The notes under the pieces are model-generated. The model was not told the DNA's origin, did no database searches, and saw only the letters and a program-made list of their open reading frames with translations. A stretch of 45,522 bases of DNA from Oehlia diaphana (lineage: Eukaryota > Glomeromycota > Glomeromycetes > Glomerales > Glomeraceae): positions 8,638 through 54,159 of the forward strand of contig QZLH01000540.1 in NCBI GenBank assembly GCA_003833135.1. The letters run 5' to 3'. The first letter of the stretch is position 1. Each line of letters begins with the position of its first letter. Shown piece after piece: positions 34,491-44,754 of the stretch. A program made the position numbers and the translations under genes.

Positions 34491-35850
34491 GGTCTATTTT
34501 AAGGACACTTTTATTTGACTACCCCAGCGTAAATGGCCCACATGTGACATAATATAATGCGTGACGAATAAGATTTTTCTACTAAAAAAATTCAAAGTCC
34601 CTATGAAAAATTGAAACACGGAGGGGTGTGACATCGGTGATGAAAATTCACGTGATTTTGTGACATTTTTCAGGTTACGCAAAAAAACCTACTGAAAATA
34701 ATGATTAATTTTTGGCCAGTGAAACTAAAAATGTGATTTTGTACTACTATATGATTCCATATTAACAAAGGCATTAGTGACATAGATAGTCTACTTTTTT
34801 TGATATTGGTCGACATTTAATTTAGAATAGTATAATTTTTGTTCTTCCGGAAGAGCAAGTACTTTTTTGATAGAAGTCGATATTTAACTTATAATTCATA
34901 TACCCGACTTTTACATACAAATGACACATGATAATTGACATGTATATCAAATTACATTAGGAAAGTTCTAGGCCCATCTATTTATGCACTCTAAGAAGAT
35001 TCCACCCTGAAAAAAAAATATTAGTATTTGTTCATACGGACGAATACTGTAAGTATCCTCTTATTTTATGTTAGTTTTAGTAAATATTTTTGCCAATTTT
35101 CTAAGAATGATCTCAAAATTTCTTAGTCGTAATTAAAATACTCATTCTTTGATAGGACTGAATAAATAGTTCATTAAGTTCGCTTTTACCAATGTAATAA
35201 TATAACTGACACATTTATAATAATAAAATTCTGATATAATTAATATAGACATGATAATTAAAGCAAATGAAAAATTACTAGAAGCCTAGAACAATCCAAT
35301 AGAAGCTTTCTAAATTCTTAAGGTGTTAATTTAATTTTACGTATCGACCCTATTAAAAACAATAACTATTATCATAATAATTTTACAATGCGTACCAAAA
35401 ACAAAGCTTACTTCATTCTTAATACTAAATTATTTACATAATTATAAAAATAATTGAGGTTTCATTGTCATTAGAAGTTGCGTGAAATTTTAAATATTTT
35501 ATATTTCATCTTTTTTAACAAAGATGAAATAACAACGAACAAAATAAATTTTGTTAATAAGAAATTAGTTATACAACCTAACACAAAAACAGCCCAAAAT
35601 CATTATTACTTCCAAAGTCTATTTTCCCACGCTAAATAACTAAATTTGGATATTAATTATTGATATTTTTAGGTAGTTTATTACCATTTTATGAAAACTT
35701 GATGATGGTGATTATCAGTACTATAAAAAGTTTTAATGTATTAAAGACATTGAATTAGGTTGAAAACCGCTTAACCGCGAACTTTTTCCCATCTCTAATT
35801 AAAAACATTACTTAATTTATCATACAGTAGGTAATTCATTTGATATGTAA
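34491..35850. other. A/T-rich spacer
   Basis: Two CACGTG sites flank or lie in this stretch (near 34445 and 34651). No gene is supported. Confidence 0.45.
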
Positions 35851-35940
35851 TAATTATTTCACGGGAAACTGTGGGATATCAATGATTTTCACGGCTGCGG
35901 CGTGAAAATCATGATATTCCAGTGACTCCGTGAAATAACT
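35851..35940. mobile_element. Small palindromic element
   Basis: A nearly complete palindrome: TTATTTCACGG at one end is mirrored by CCGTGAAATAA-like sequence at the other, and the centre is ATGATTTTCACG/CGTGAAAATCAT around a short loop. It could fold into one long hairpin and is probably a very small MITE. Just beyond, TTTATCCCACGG at about 35943 is matched in reverse at about 36092, suggesting nested or adjacent copies. Confidence 0.6.
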
Positions 35941-36911
35941 GATTTATCCCACGGTATCTGTACCATTCTATCATAAAACTAATAATGATATACTTATTAT
36001 TTCAATATTGATAGGCTTTTAATTCATCTTTTCAAATAAACCTCACCCATGAGAATATCAAGAAAAAAATCACAAATTTTAACTAGGAACCGTGGGATAA
36101 AATTTCTAATATGCAAAACGGTAACGCAGTGATGACGAATGACAAGTCATTACCTGGGCCATTCGTAACGTGATATAATTTGCCATAAAAAATTTTGACC
36201 AGAATTATGAGATCACGTAACTTTTAAATGATTTTAATGTTAAATGGTCCAAAAGACACATAACCAGCAACTGGCCATTATTGCCATTATTGACGTTTTT
36301 ATATATCGGAAAAACAATTAAACAAATGATAATTTGTACAATGTAAAAATAAGGTGGCGTTTAATTTTTGTTAAGATTGCCCATCCACATAATAAATACA
36401 AAGTTATCGTGATCCTCTCGTGTAACTATTAATATTCGATTTAGGTATAAATTAGGGATTTATGAACAAACAAAGTTAGTATTATCACAAATAGATAAGG
36501 TATTAAGGATTTATATGTCAAATATGTCAAAAATGTTATAAGAAATTATAATGTACAGTTTAAAAAGGTTTTTTATTTTATAAAAATTTGAATATCCAAT
36601 AAAATATAATAATAATATTTATAATTTATATATACAATTTTTTTTTAAAAAAAATACATATATCGAAAATATACAGAATTTTTTCCTGACTATGTAATAA
36701 TTAATTTATGCTAAAAATTCAATAAAATATATGAACTTCAAATCACAAATATCACTTTTTTTTTTAAAAAAGCATAAATAAAAAATACTACTAAGTTCTT
36801 TTCGTGAATATTTACAATTAATTTTACATTTAACAAATATACAAAGTTAAAGAGATTTTGGAATTTAACCATTTAAATTTTGAAATCATTATCATTATAA
36901 ATAATAGAACT

Positions 36912-37127
36912 TTAAAAAAAAGGAGCCCCATTGAAAAACGTGTCTATCAATAGGTTATTTGTATTCTGTAGAGGTAAGTTTGGCATAATATTGACGCGAT
37001 TTAATATGTTTTCGCGGTTATTAAGATGCCGTATACGTCTTTGAGTCCTTCTATTTGCTAATTGTTTTCTTGTTGTATCAAATCTTGAAATTTGTGTTAT
37101 TCCATGTCTTAAAGTACTTAAGGTCAT
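36912..37127 (-). CDS. Small arginine-rich protein, family member 5 (71 aa)
   Basis: The frame is open from 37214, but the upstream part encodes a poly-lysine stretch from a poly-T tract, and a TATA-like box sits at 37231-37239. The ATG at 37127 gives a spacing of about 105 bp, as in members 1 and 3, and is chosen. The 71-residue product has a neutral start, then T-T-R-K-Q-L-A-N-R-R-T-Q-R-R-I-R, a central N-R-E-N-I-L-N-R-V, N-L-P-L-Q, N-N-L-L-I and the end DTFFNGAPFF, matching the family signature. No signal peptide or membrane span. No post-stop splice donor was found, unlike members 1-3. Confidence 0.65.
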   Translation of the reverse strand: MTLSTLRHGITQISRFDTTRKQLANRRTQRRIRHLNNRENILNRVNIMPNLPLQNTNNLLIDTFFNGAPFF

Positions 37128-37230
37128 TTTGTCGTTTACGTAAATATGACTTATTTTTTCTTTTTTTTTTTTTTTTGTTAGGAGAATAAGTAAAAAACGT
37201 TTAGCAGTACACATAACAGGGAAGTGCCTA

Positions 37231-37239
37231 TATTTATAA
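37231..37239 (-). promoter_or_regulatory. TATA-like box upstream of small gene 5
   Basis: Reads TTATAAATA on the minus strand, about 105 bp before the chosen ATG at 37127. It supports that start over the longer frame, for which the box would leave almost no leader. Confidence 0.35.
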
Positions 37240-38841
37240 CCATAATTTTACGTATCACTATCTTATTGATATAATTAAGTGCACAAATAAACGTTTTGGC
37301 GCAGAATATAAATAGAAACACAAGAACACAAGATAAGAAAGCAACAATGATATAACAATGATAAACGGTAAAATTAAATGAACAGTGATTATATTATCAT
37401 CTTATGTAGATGATATCAAAAAAAAATAATTAAATAGAAAATTTAAGTTCTGATGAATAATTAATAATGAATAAAAAATTGATTGATGGATTGATGGATA
37501 GATTTGATGGATGTAAACTGATATAAATATGATAAAAAAAAAAATTGATGAAGATTGAAATTGAACTTTAAAGATTAAACAAACTTAAATGGTAAATAAA
37601 AAAGTAAACATGACATTCATTATTAGTTGTGATAATCAACAACATTTTAATTGAGATGATAATGATTGTTGATAGGCGTAATAAAAACTTGTTATCCACC
37701 GCTGGAAAGTGTTTCTTTGAACTTGAATGACAAATTAGTAAAATTATTAATAATATGTGTAAGTAAATAAAAAATTTTAATTTAGCAGCGGATAAGAAAA
37801 TAATTTATCCATTTATATTTATATTTAATTTACAGCATGATTTAGAAGAATCTTTTTGCATAGTAACTGAACAGCTTTTGATTATTACATAATTCTCTGG
37901 TAAGTAACATTTATGAAATGAAAGGAAATGATTTAACAGATGAGAAAATGTATTTTATACAGTATCATTATTTGTGATATTAATAAAATTCATAAAAAAA
38001 TAATTTACAAATATTTTATAGATTTTAAATATTTTTTTTTTTTAAAAAAAAAAAAAATCGAAAGAAAAGAAATTTTTGAGCACTATTTATTCAATATTTT
38101 ATTAGCCATTTCCTAGTTTATTAACTATTCATTGCGCACTTGGAATTATTATTCCTCCCAATTTTATTCTTAAAGTCCTCTGTTTAAAATAGATTCATTT
38201 TCCTTTCATCGTCCGGAGATAATAATCCGCCACATTTCCTTATCTAACAAAACAATTTAATTAAAAATAAAAATATTTGTAACCCAAATAAGTTATTAGA
38301 GTTTATCTATGCTTACGCAGTAATAAAGTTTTGGAGATTAAGATACAAACTATTAGATGTTTGAGTATATAATATAATTTAATTAATCTGTTACAAAAAT
38401 TATATCTTTTTATGTTCTCAATTTTAACCTTAAATTTTGTTTCGATAAGTTTTAAAATACGAAATCGATAATAAATAATAATACAATCATCAATATTAAT
38501 ACAAACAAAAGTTTATTAATAATCACAATTCCTGTTTTTTTTTTTTGTTAGATAAAACGAGAAAACCATTTAAATGCTATTTATATCACAAAAGATTGTG
38601 TATGTCTCGAACGCCTAACTATTTCTATTTTTCAAATATTTCGGTTTTCATATTTAGTTTGTATTACGGGTAAAAAAAAAGGCATAGCCCAATACCTAAA
38701 CTAATTTTTATATACTTTAGTCTTCGGCCTAGAACTTCTAGATGTATTTATTATATACTTACATTAAGAAATATAACAATTAAAAAGTTTTAATAATTAT
38801 ATTTATCAATGATCATCAATTTAATTTCTAAATTTGAATTT

Positions 38842-38903
<62 letters not shown>

Positions 38904-39555
38904 CTTTTTTTTTTTTGCCTCGCAATTCGGATGAGATTTAAACCTTCTATCTAATAACCATAATAGAAATGATAAAGAAATAAAAATTTTATTGATGAAT
39001 ATCATTATAAGTTTAAAAGAGATATTTTTTTATTAACAATAACCTGCGGATCTGCACGAAGAATTGTGTTACCGTTACGCAAAATTGACTTTGTTAGTTA
39101 ACTATGAAATTGTCTTCATTGGATTTTTTTAATAATTGTTTTTGGTTAGTAATTTGTACTTCTTTCTTTCATACGATAATATTTGTGGCTTTTTATTTTT
39201 ATTTAATTTCAAAATATTAATAAAAGCAATATAGTAAGTGTTTCAATTCTTAAAACAGTGAAAAAAAAATTCCTTTACTCATTTCTTTATAATAACTTAA
39301 TTTCATGAACCAATAAGTTAAAATGATCTTAATTTAGGATCTTCTTATTCGCCTTTTTCTAACTTTTTTTTTTAAATTATTACTTATTAGTAAGAGTGAA
39401 AAATTAATGACTAAATTATTGTAAAAAATCATTTAGTTATTTCAACCAATCATAAATCGATTCCCTATTACCCCTTTATACCTTTAATTAAAGAAATTAA
39501 TTAGTAAAAAAAATTGAAATGAAGAAAAGTTATTGATAGGAACACCAGTGACACA
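37240..39555. other. A/T-rich spacer
   Basis: No supported gene; notable only for the poly-T tract annotated separately. Confidence 0.5.
38845..38916. repeat. Very long poly-T tract
   Basis: Fifty-seven consecutive T, then GCC, then 12 T. It could be the poly-A tail of a retrotransposed copy on the minus strand, although the flanking sequence shows no recognisable body. The exact length should be treated with caution because homopolymers are error-prone. Confidence 0.8.
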
Positions 39556-39666
39556 CCCTATAAAAATTTTTTTCAGGAAAAATGATCACGTGTCTGAGTT
39601 TCTTCGGAATAAAAACTAGAAAAATGATCATTTATCGGAGTTTTTTCCGGAATTTTTTTTATAGGG
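39556..39666. mobile_element. MITE family B, copy 2
   Basis: A 111-bp element with ends CCCTATAAAAATTTTT and AATTTTTTTTATAGGG. The interior ATGATCACGTGTCTGAGTTT and ATTTATCGGAGTTTTTTCCG match copy 1 at 25776-25882 in reverse orientation. Confidence 0.7.
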
Positions 39667-40126
39667 TAAATAAACGATGTTACCCAAAGAAATTCTGTAC
39701 CTCCGGAAATATAAACAATCGATCATAATTTAAGTTAAGCCAATGATAGTATCCTAAAAAAAAATAGTCAAAAATAAGAGAATTAATTCTATCTTATGTA
39801 AATTAAGAACTTATCCAAGCAACTGAATATTTTGGACAATACTCAACCTTGACTCTTATGTACTGTCTCAGTCAGGACCTCTAATAGTCAAAAATCATGA
39901 GTCACGAATCACATGATTTTATTAATCGGTAACAGGTAATTAAAGATATAGAAATTTATAATAAAAATGATTATTATGAAATAAAATTAATAAAATTTGG
40001 TACAATATATATTCATTATACTAAAAATATTCTTATTGTTCGGAGCGCATCGAAGGAATGTATACGCATGAAAAATGCTCGATCATGTGAATTTCTCATC
40101 ACGTGACGTCATCCAATGAAAATTGC

Positions 40127-40564
40127 GCACGTCTGAAATGTGTGTCAGGTTGACGGCGCAGTGTGGCGCAGCGATTTTTTCCAAAAAAATTAAATTGCAA
40201 TTTTTTTTCATTTAAAATAAACCTTTAAATTCCTGCACTAGATGTATTTTCGTCCGCTCTGCAAATTTACTTAGAGAATATACGGATGGTTCAGAAGGCC
40301 ATTTTCGAGTTAAAAAACTGCTTTTTCGACAAATCCAATTTTGGAAATGATCGGCAAAGACGATAAAATCAGTTGTTATATACTAAAGTCAAAATCTACT
40401 TCCAAAACCTCCTTTCATTTATAAGTGAATTTTGTAAAACAGATGAAAATATATCTAATGTGTAAATTTGAAAGCATTACATTAAAAAGAAAAACTTATA
40501 CTTAATTTTTTTGAAATTACTGCGCCACACTGCGCCATTAACCTGACACACATTTCAGATGTGC
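40127..40564. mobile_element. Long-TIR element of 438 bp
   Basis: Inverted repeats of about 65-75 bp: the left arm has GCACGTCTGAAATGTGTGTC and then GGCGCAGTGTGGCGCAG. The right arm, reversed, has GCACATCTGAAATGTGTGTC and the same GGCGCAGTGTGGCGCAG. Only a few substitutions separate the arms, so it is fairly young. About 290 bp between them has no gene. Target duplication not resolved. Confidence 0.75.
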
Positions 40565-40903
40565 TCTCCCTAACTGTGAAGACTCTTCACACTTATCACC
40601 TGATGTTCTTTTTTAGGCTAGATGCGTCCTGTCAAAGCTGTTTGGATAAAAATGTTAGATTTATGCTTTAGCGTCTTCAACTAGTCCTGGACCGCATCAT
40701 TACATGTAACTTATTAATAATGGTGTTCATTTAGAGAATTCACATTACATACTTTATTTATTAAATAAAAACGTTGCCAGTAGCCAGCCTAACATTACTT
40801 AAAAATTATTACATAGCATGATAAAAAATACTAATTATTTCAGAAAATGGACAGCGCAAGCGGATCTCCTGTAGGGATCACGTGAAGTTTACTTTCTGAT
40901 TTG

Positions 40904-41292
40904 CTAGAGTCCAATATCTGAGGAAGGCTTTTTTTCCAACTTCACCTGGGGGTATATGATGATGTTAATAGGTTTTAAGCTGGCTATTTTACCTTCTTCT
41001 AGAGGAAAAGGCAATGCAAAGTTTTCTTCCCCCAAGGAAAAGCACTGAGAAATTTTTTTTGCAGGTCCATCCATACCCTTTGTCTTTTTTCAGGTTTATC
41101 GCTATTCACAGTATTGATTAGAATATTATTTTCTTGAAAGAAATCTTTCCTATATAGTTTGATGTTTATTTCTTCTATATCTGGCTGGTCAGTTTTGATC
41201 TTAGCTTCCAGGTCACTAATGGTCAAATCCCTATCAACTATTATATTGAAAATTTTGACCTCACTATGAATGAAGCAAGTGAAGGTGCTAGA
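40904..41292 (-). pseudogene. Crinkler-like N-terminal domain remnant
   Basis: The frame from about 41292 gives a beta-strand-rich start (F-T-C-F-I-H), then V-K-I-F-N-I-I-V, T-I-S-D-L-E-A-K-I-K and I-K-L-Y-R-K-D-F. The order and spacing resemble the ubiquitin-like header domain of Crinkler (CRN) proteins, where an I-K-x-x motif and an L-W-x-V-D-like strand occur. Near 41029 a run of five G (minus strand) marks a one-base frame change; after it the second frame stays open and protein-like to a TAG at 40904. No ATG is in frame at the start. It is therefore a truncated, frameshifted copy. The family assignment is from memory of the domain pattern only. Confidence 0.4.
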
Positions 41293-41940
41293 CTTCTTAC
41301 TTTTCTAAATTCATAGTCCATTGTGAGAACTTTTCGCTTGCATGTATACAAAAACTTTGCCAGACTGAAAGCACTCAGGGTAGGCGCTTCGCATGGCATG
41401 TACATACCTTATTTTACGATATTTTATGGATATTATTTTTGTGGAAAGTTGGCTGAACTTCCACATACCCCTACATGCTTTATATCTTGCTGTTGGGAAG
41501 AAAAAAAGATAAGGAGGTATATGGTGTAATTAGTATTGTCGTCTGATGCTAAGAGTTCCATGAAGACACATGCAAATGGAATCCTTATACCTTTTCACAT
41601 GTAGATCTACCCTGCAAGACATATAGTTAGTTTTACACCTGACAACCTCGAAATTGTGACTCCCTCAGCCTTTCATAACATATGTTTTGTCGTCAATATT
41701 TACTTTTAGAACTGGTCCTGTGTTGCAACTAGACCCCCTTTCACATTTTCTCACATTCGTTTAGAAAAAAAAATAAAGAATAAAGGTTAATATGTTTTTC
41801 AAATATATATGCAAAAATTATTATATTGCACAAGACCTGACTGATGATCCACTTATTTTTTGTCGCACAATCTGTGGCACTTCTATGGCTCTTGCTAAAT
41901 TTTCTGCATTAAATATATTACTTTATTATAGCAATCATAG
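41293..41940. other. Spacer of mixed composition, possibly old coding DNA
   Basis: Composition is less A/T-rich than elsewhere. A 51-codon ATG frame at 41792-41947 has some protein character and ends at the very place where the next open frame begins. It may be a 5' exon of, or frameshifted into, the gene at 41941. The + frame at 41323-41529 is unexplained. Confidence 0.35.
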
Positions 41941-42560
41941 CAAATAATAATCCTGAAACACTTGCTCAATTATATGGACTGTTTTTATATAAGAAGAAGG
42001 ATATAATAGCTATTCAGGAAAAACTCAGTATTGGTGGGAATGCAAATCAGTTGGCAGTGCCTCCAGATTCTGAACTCATGGGAAAAACACTTGCTGATTC
42101 GTACGAATTGTTGTTAGAATTAGTAGGGGATTTAATACCGATACAGAAAAATCTCAACATTGATGGTAATCCTGTTCTAGAAGTGGAATATCAAAGTAAT
42201 GAAGCTTCTATGGATATTTCATTGGGGGAGATATTTAATTTGCTTATGTATTTGAAAGAGGATATAATAGCAATTCAGGAGAAACTCAATATTGTTGGCT
42301 ACACTAATCAAGGAATGGCAGAAGAGGCTGATAAAAATGCAAGAGCATATCTCCAAAAGTTTGAGAAATATCATAGTCCTTTAGAAGATGTTCCAAGTGT
42401 GTTAATACAGAGATTCATCGATAAGGGAGTGAAAATGTTTTATTTTACTGAAGAGGGACTATCATTATTTCCGAAAGTCCTTCCTCAACAATTGCATGAA
42501 ATTTTTGTAAAAAATTTGGCTGGCACAGACCAATGCCTATGTCTAGAACAGGTTAGATAA
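41941..42560 (+). CDS. Repeat-containing protein, 3' exon (about 205 aa), unidentified
   Basis: An open frame of about 206 codons ends at TAG/TAA-free text to 42560. It begins after a possible acceptor (TTATTATAG or CAATCATAG), so upstream exons are probably missing from this model. It contains three copies of a repeat of 43-44 residues, each with a core like D-I-I-A-I-Q-E-K-L-N-I-x-G-N, starting at codons 42000, 42129 and 42261. The predicted structure is helical with hydrophobic heptad character. The C-terminal third is unrelated (A-R-A-Y-L-Q-K-F-E-K-Y and L-P-Q-Q-L-H-E-I-F). No signal peptide or membrane span. It converges on the F-box gene, with 106 bp between stops. No known family recognised. 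Confidence 0.55.
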
Positions 42561-42666
42561 TCTATATTTTTTGTCATACAGGGTATAAGTATAACCCAAC
42601 AAAAAATCTTCTGAGCTAATGATTATTGCTCTGGATTATTCATCTAGCTAACCCTGGATCAAAATA

Positions 42667-43527
42667 TCATTGCAAATTATCTTGCATACTTAAATCTAAG
42701 AGGCATTGAAGACCCTGAGCTAAAATTTGTCTATTAGAAACATTATTCTGTATAAGATAATTTCTAACTGTTCCAATAAGATCAGAAGGTGATAAAGTTT
42801 CCTTGAAATTCTCTATGTGGATATTTGAATTTAGCTTCTTTACGGCTCCTTTGCTAATTTTATAACACCCCCTTAAATTAAGATATTTTAAAATATGACA
42901 TGATCTAGCAATTTCTTCGATAGTTTTATCAGTAATTCCACAATAGCTAAGGTCGAGTTGTTGGAGCTTTGGGCAAGAGCAAATAACATTACAAATTGAT
43001 ATTTCAGAAAACTCTGTACAATTAGAGATATTTAGATATTCTAATTTGTAATACGATTGTGCAATTGCATTTAGACCTATATCATTTTCTCCAAACCTAC
43101 TACGGAAAGCAGATATATTGAGATATTCCAAATTTAGGTATGATTCCGCTATTAGCTTTAGAACTTTACCTGTAGGGTCCATACTTCCTTCAAAATCTAA
43201 ATGAATTATATTTTGGAAAGTATGCACAATGCCTTTGATTTTTTTATTTGAAAGTAAATGGTAGTGTGATATTCTAAGATGAGTTAGTTTTGAGCTATAA
43301 ACTGGTTTTCTTCCTCCTCCAGATACTATTTTTAAAAATCTTTCCAATTGAATTCGATCCTCTGCTTCCCCTCCCTTTAGCTCAATGCGTCTCCATAAAA
43401 TAGGAGCACCACATCTGTACTACAATTGGAAAACAAATAGAGCAGGATATAGAGATTTATCTATCAATAAGAAATGTAAAATCTGTTCTAATACCTCTAG
43501 TAAATAAAAGATGGTTAAATGTGTCAT
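42667..43527 (-). pseudogene. F-box/leucine-rich-repeat protein with one in-frame TAG
   Basis: From the ATG at 43527 one frame of 287 codons runs to the stop at 42667, interrupted only by TAG at codon 36 (43420-43422). Residues about 10-50 resemble an F-box: V-L-E-Q-I-L-H-F-L, L-Y-P-A-L-F-V, then after the stop [11 protein letters not shown]. At that place related F-boxes usually have a tryptophan, so TGG to TAG is the simplest cause. Downstream, at least four leucine-rich repeats are visible (L-E-Y-L-N-I-S twice, [18 protein letters not shown]), AMN1-like. Intact members recruit substrates to SCF ubiquitin ligases. The LRR part (226 codons) is undamaged, so this is a very recent pseudogene, a sequencing error, or a gene read through or re-initiated. 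Confidence 0.75.
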
Positions 43528-43599
43528 GAGAAGTGCTTTGGCTAAATAATATATGCTGTATCTTTAAACAAAAAATAAAATTGGTCGAGCCTAGTTCGC

Positions 43600-44016
43600 T
43601 AATAGATCACTGCTCTGAACTGGCTGGCTTAAAAGAACAATCATCTTTTTGCGCAAACTCTAGCTCTCATGTCAATCTATTCAATGTCAATTTAAGACTA
43701 ATTATATAAGCTTCTTGTCAAAATTCAGGCGCAACTCCTGTTAGAAACATCTTTTTAATATTTTTATTCACATCTTCTATAATATCATCTAAACTTTTCA
43801 TATTGTGTAATTTGCTATTAAATCCCATACTTTGCTATATGAGCCTATATCCTTAATTGAAAAATAATATTATTGTATGCATAATAACTTTTCTACCCGC
43901 TTATTTATATGCTAGAAAAAATATATATAATATTCATATTAATGCTGTAACTTGTCTTCCCTGTATATATTCACCATTCCCTAGTCTAGCTTATAAAAAG
44001 CTTTGCCAGAAGACAG
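43600..44016 (-). pseudogene. Decayed coding sequence, unidentified
   Basis: Downstream of the stop at 44017 protein-like text continues in more than one frame, broken by frequent stops. Legible stretches include D-D-I-I-E-D-V-N-K-N-I-K-K-M-F-L-T-G-V-A-P-E-F and H-I-N-K-R-V-E-K-L-L-C-I-Q. It probably belongs to the same dead gene as 44017-44655. Family unknown. Confidence 0.4.
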
Positions 44017-44655
44017 TTAAATTGATATTGCTCTGAGCATTTGTTTTATTTCATCATCTGATTTTTCACGATTCTCCTCACTGGTAAAAAAATGATTTAT
44101 CCTACATATATCTTACACATATTGGGTATTTAAAATGTAGAAAATCATATACAAATAATATATATATCATATATATATCAGATACTAATATGTATATCAT
44201 ACATATATCAGGTATCTGATAGGTATATGATATATATAAGTATCTGATATGTATATGATATATGTATTATATATGTATGATTTTCTACATTTTGAATACC
44301 TGATATATGTAAGATATATGTAGAATATGTATAGGATAAACCATTTTTTTACCAGTGTCTCTTTAGCTATATGATAATAAAGCTCGTATAATTCCTTTAG
44401 GCTGGCATACAGATCATTATCTGCATATCTTTTGCGATAATTTTCTAGCCTCAGAGTATATGCGTGCCTCTTCATTAGAAAATAACTTGACTGCGTTTAT
44501 TTTAATATAGTCTAGTTATTTATATTCTTTTCAGCTCACAATTTCTTTAGATAGTCTCCATAGTTTTTTGCAAGATTATCATATTTTTTGCTCTTTCACA
44601 ATGCAGTTTTTATGATTTTGATTTGCACAAGTTCTATATCCTTATGATCAACCAT
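44017..44655 (-). pseudogene. Decayed gene split by an inverted-repeat element
   Basis: One frame from the ATG at 44655 contains four in-frame stops (TGA, TGA, TAG, TAA) before a clean stretch of about 39 codons from 44475 with R-H-A-Y-T-L-R-L-E-N-Y-R-K-R-Y-A-D-N-D-L and Y-E-L-Y-Y-H-I-A-K-E. There the 279-bp element at 44079-44357 interrupts it. On the far side E-N-R-E-K-S-D-D-E-I-K-Q-M-L continues in the same frame, once the element and one 3-bp duplication are discounted, to TAA at 44017. The product looks helical and charged; no family recognised. It may itself stem from a mobile element. Confidence 0.5.
44079..44357. mobile_element. MITE with CACTGGTAAA ends inserted in a coding frame
   Basis: Inverted ends CACTGGTAAAAAAATG, with about 70 bp of each arm aligning and an interior of ATATATCATATATATCAG-like repeats. 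Flanks are AGA and AGG on the minus strand, a 3-bp target duplication with one mismatch. CACT-type ends with 3-bp duplications are typical of CACTA elements; that assignment is inference. In the direction of the host gene the ends supply GT five bases in and AG at the other end. Confidence 0.75.
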
Positions 44656-44754
44656 TTTTGTATTGTTTCTACTATAACGATAGAAAACTTTAATTAATAA
44701 AATTATATTCTTTGATAATTTTTTTACCCAGAAAAAATATTTGTTATAAAGTAT

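Noticed and set aside
37128..37214. N-terminal extension of small gene 5
   Set aside because: It translates a poly-T tract into lysines, lies almost on the TATA-like box, and has no counterpart in the other members.
38790..39005. Lysine-rich ORF on the minus strand
   Set aside because: It is the translation of the poly-T tract.
44160..44290. TATATCA-type repeats as a CRISPR-like or satellite array
   Set aside because: They are the interior of the inverted-repeat element at 44079-44357 and lack regular spacers.
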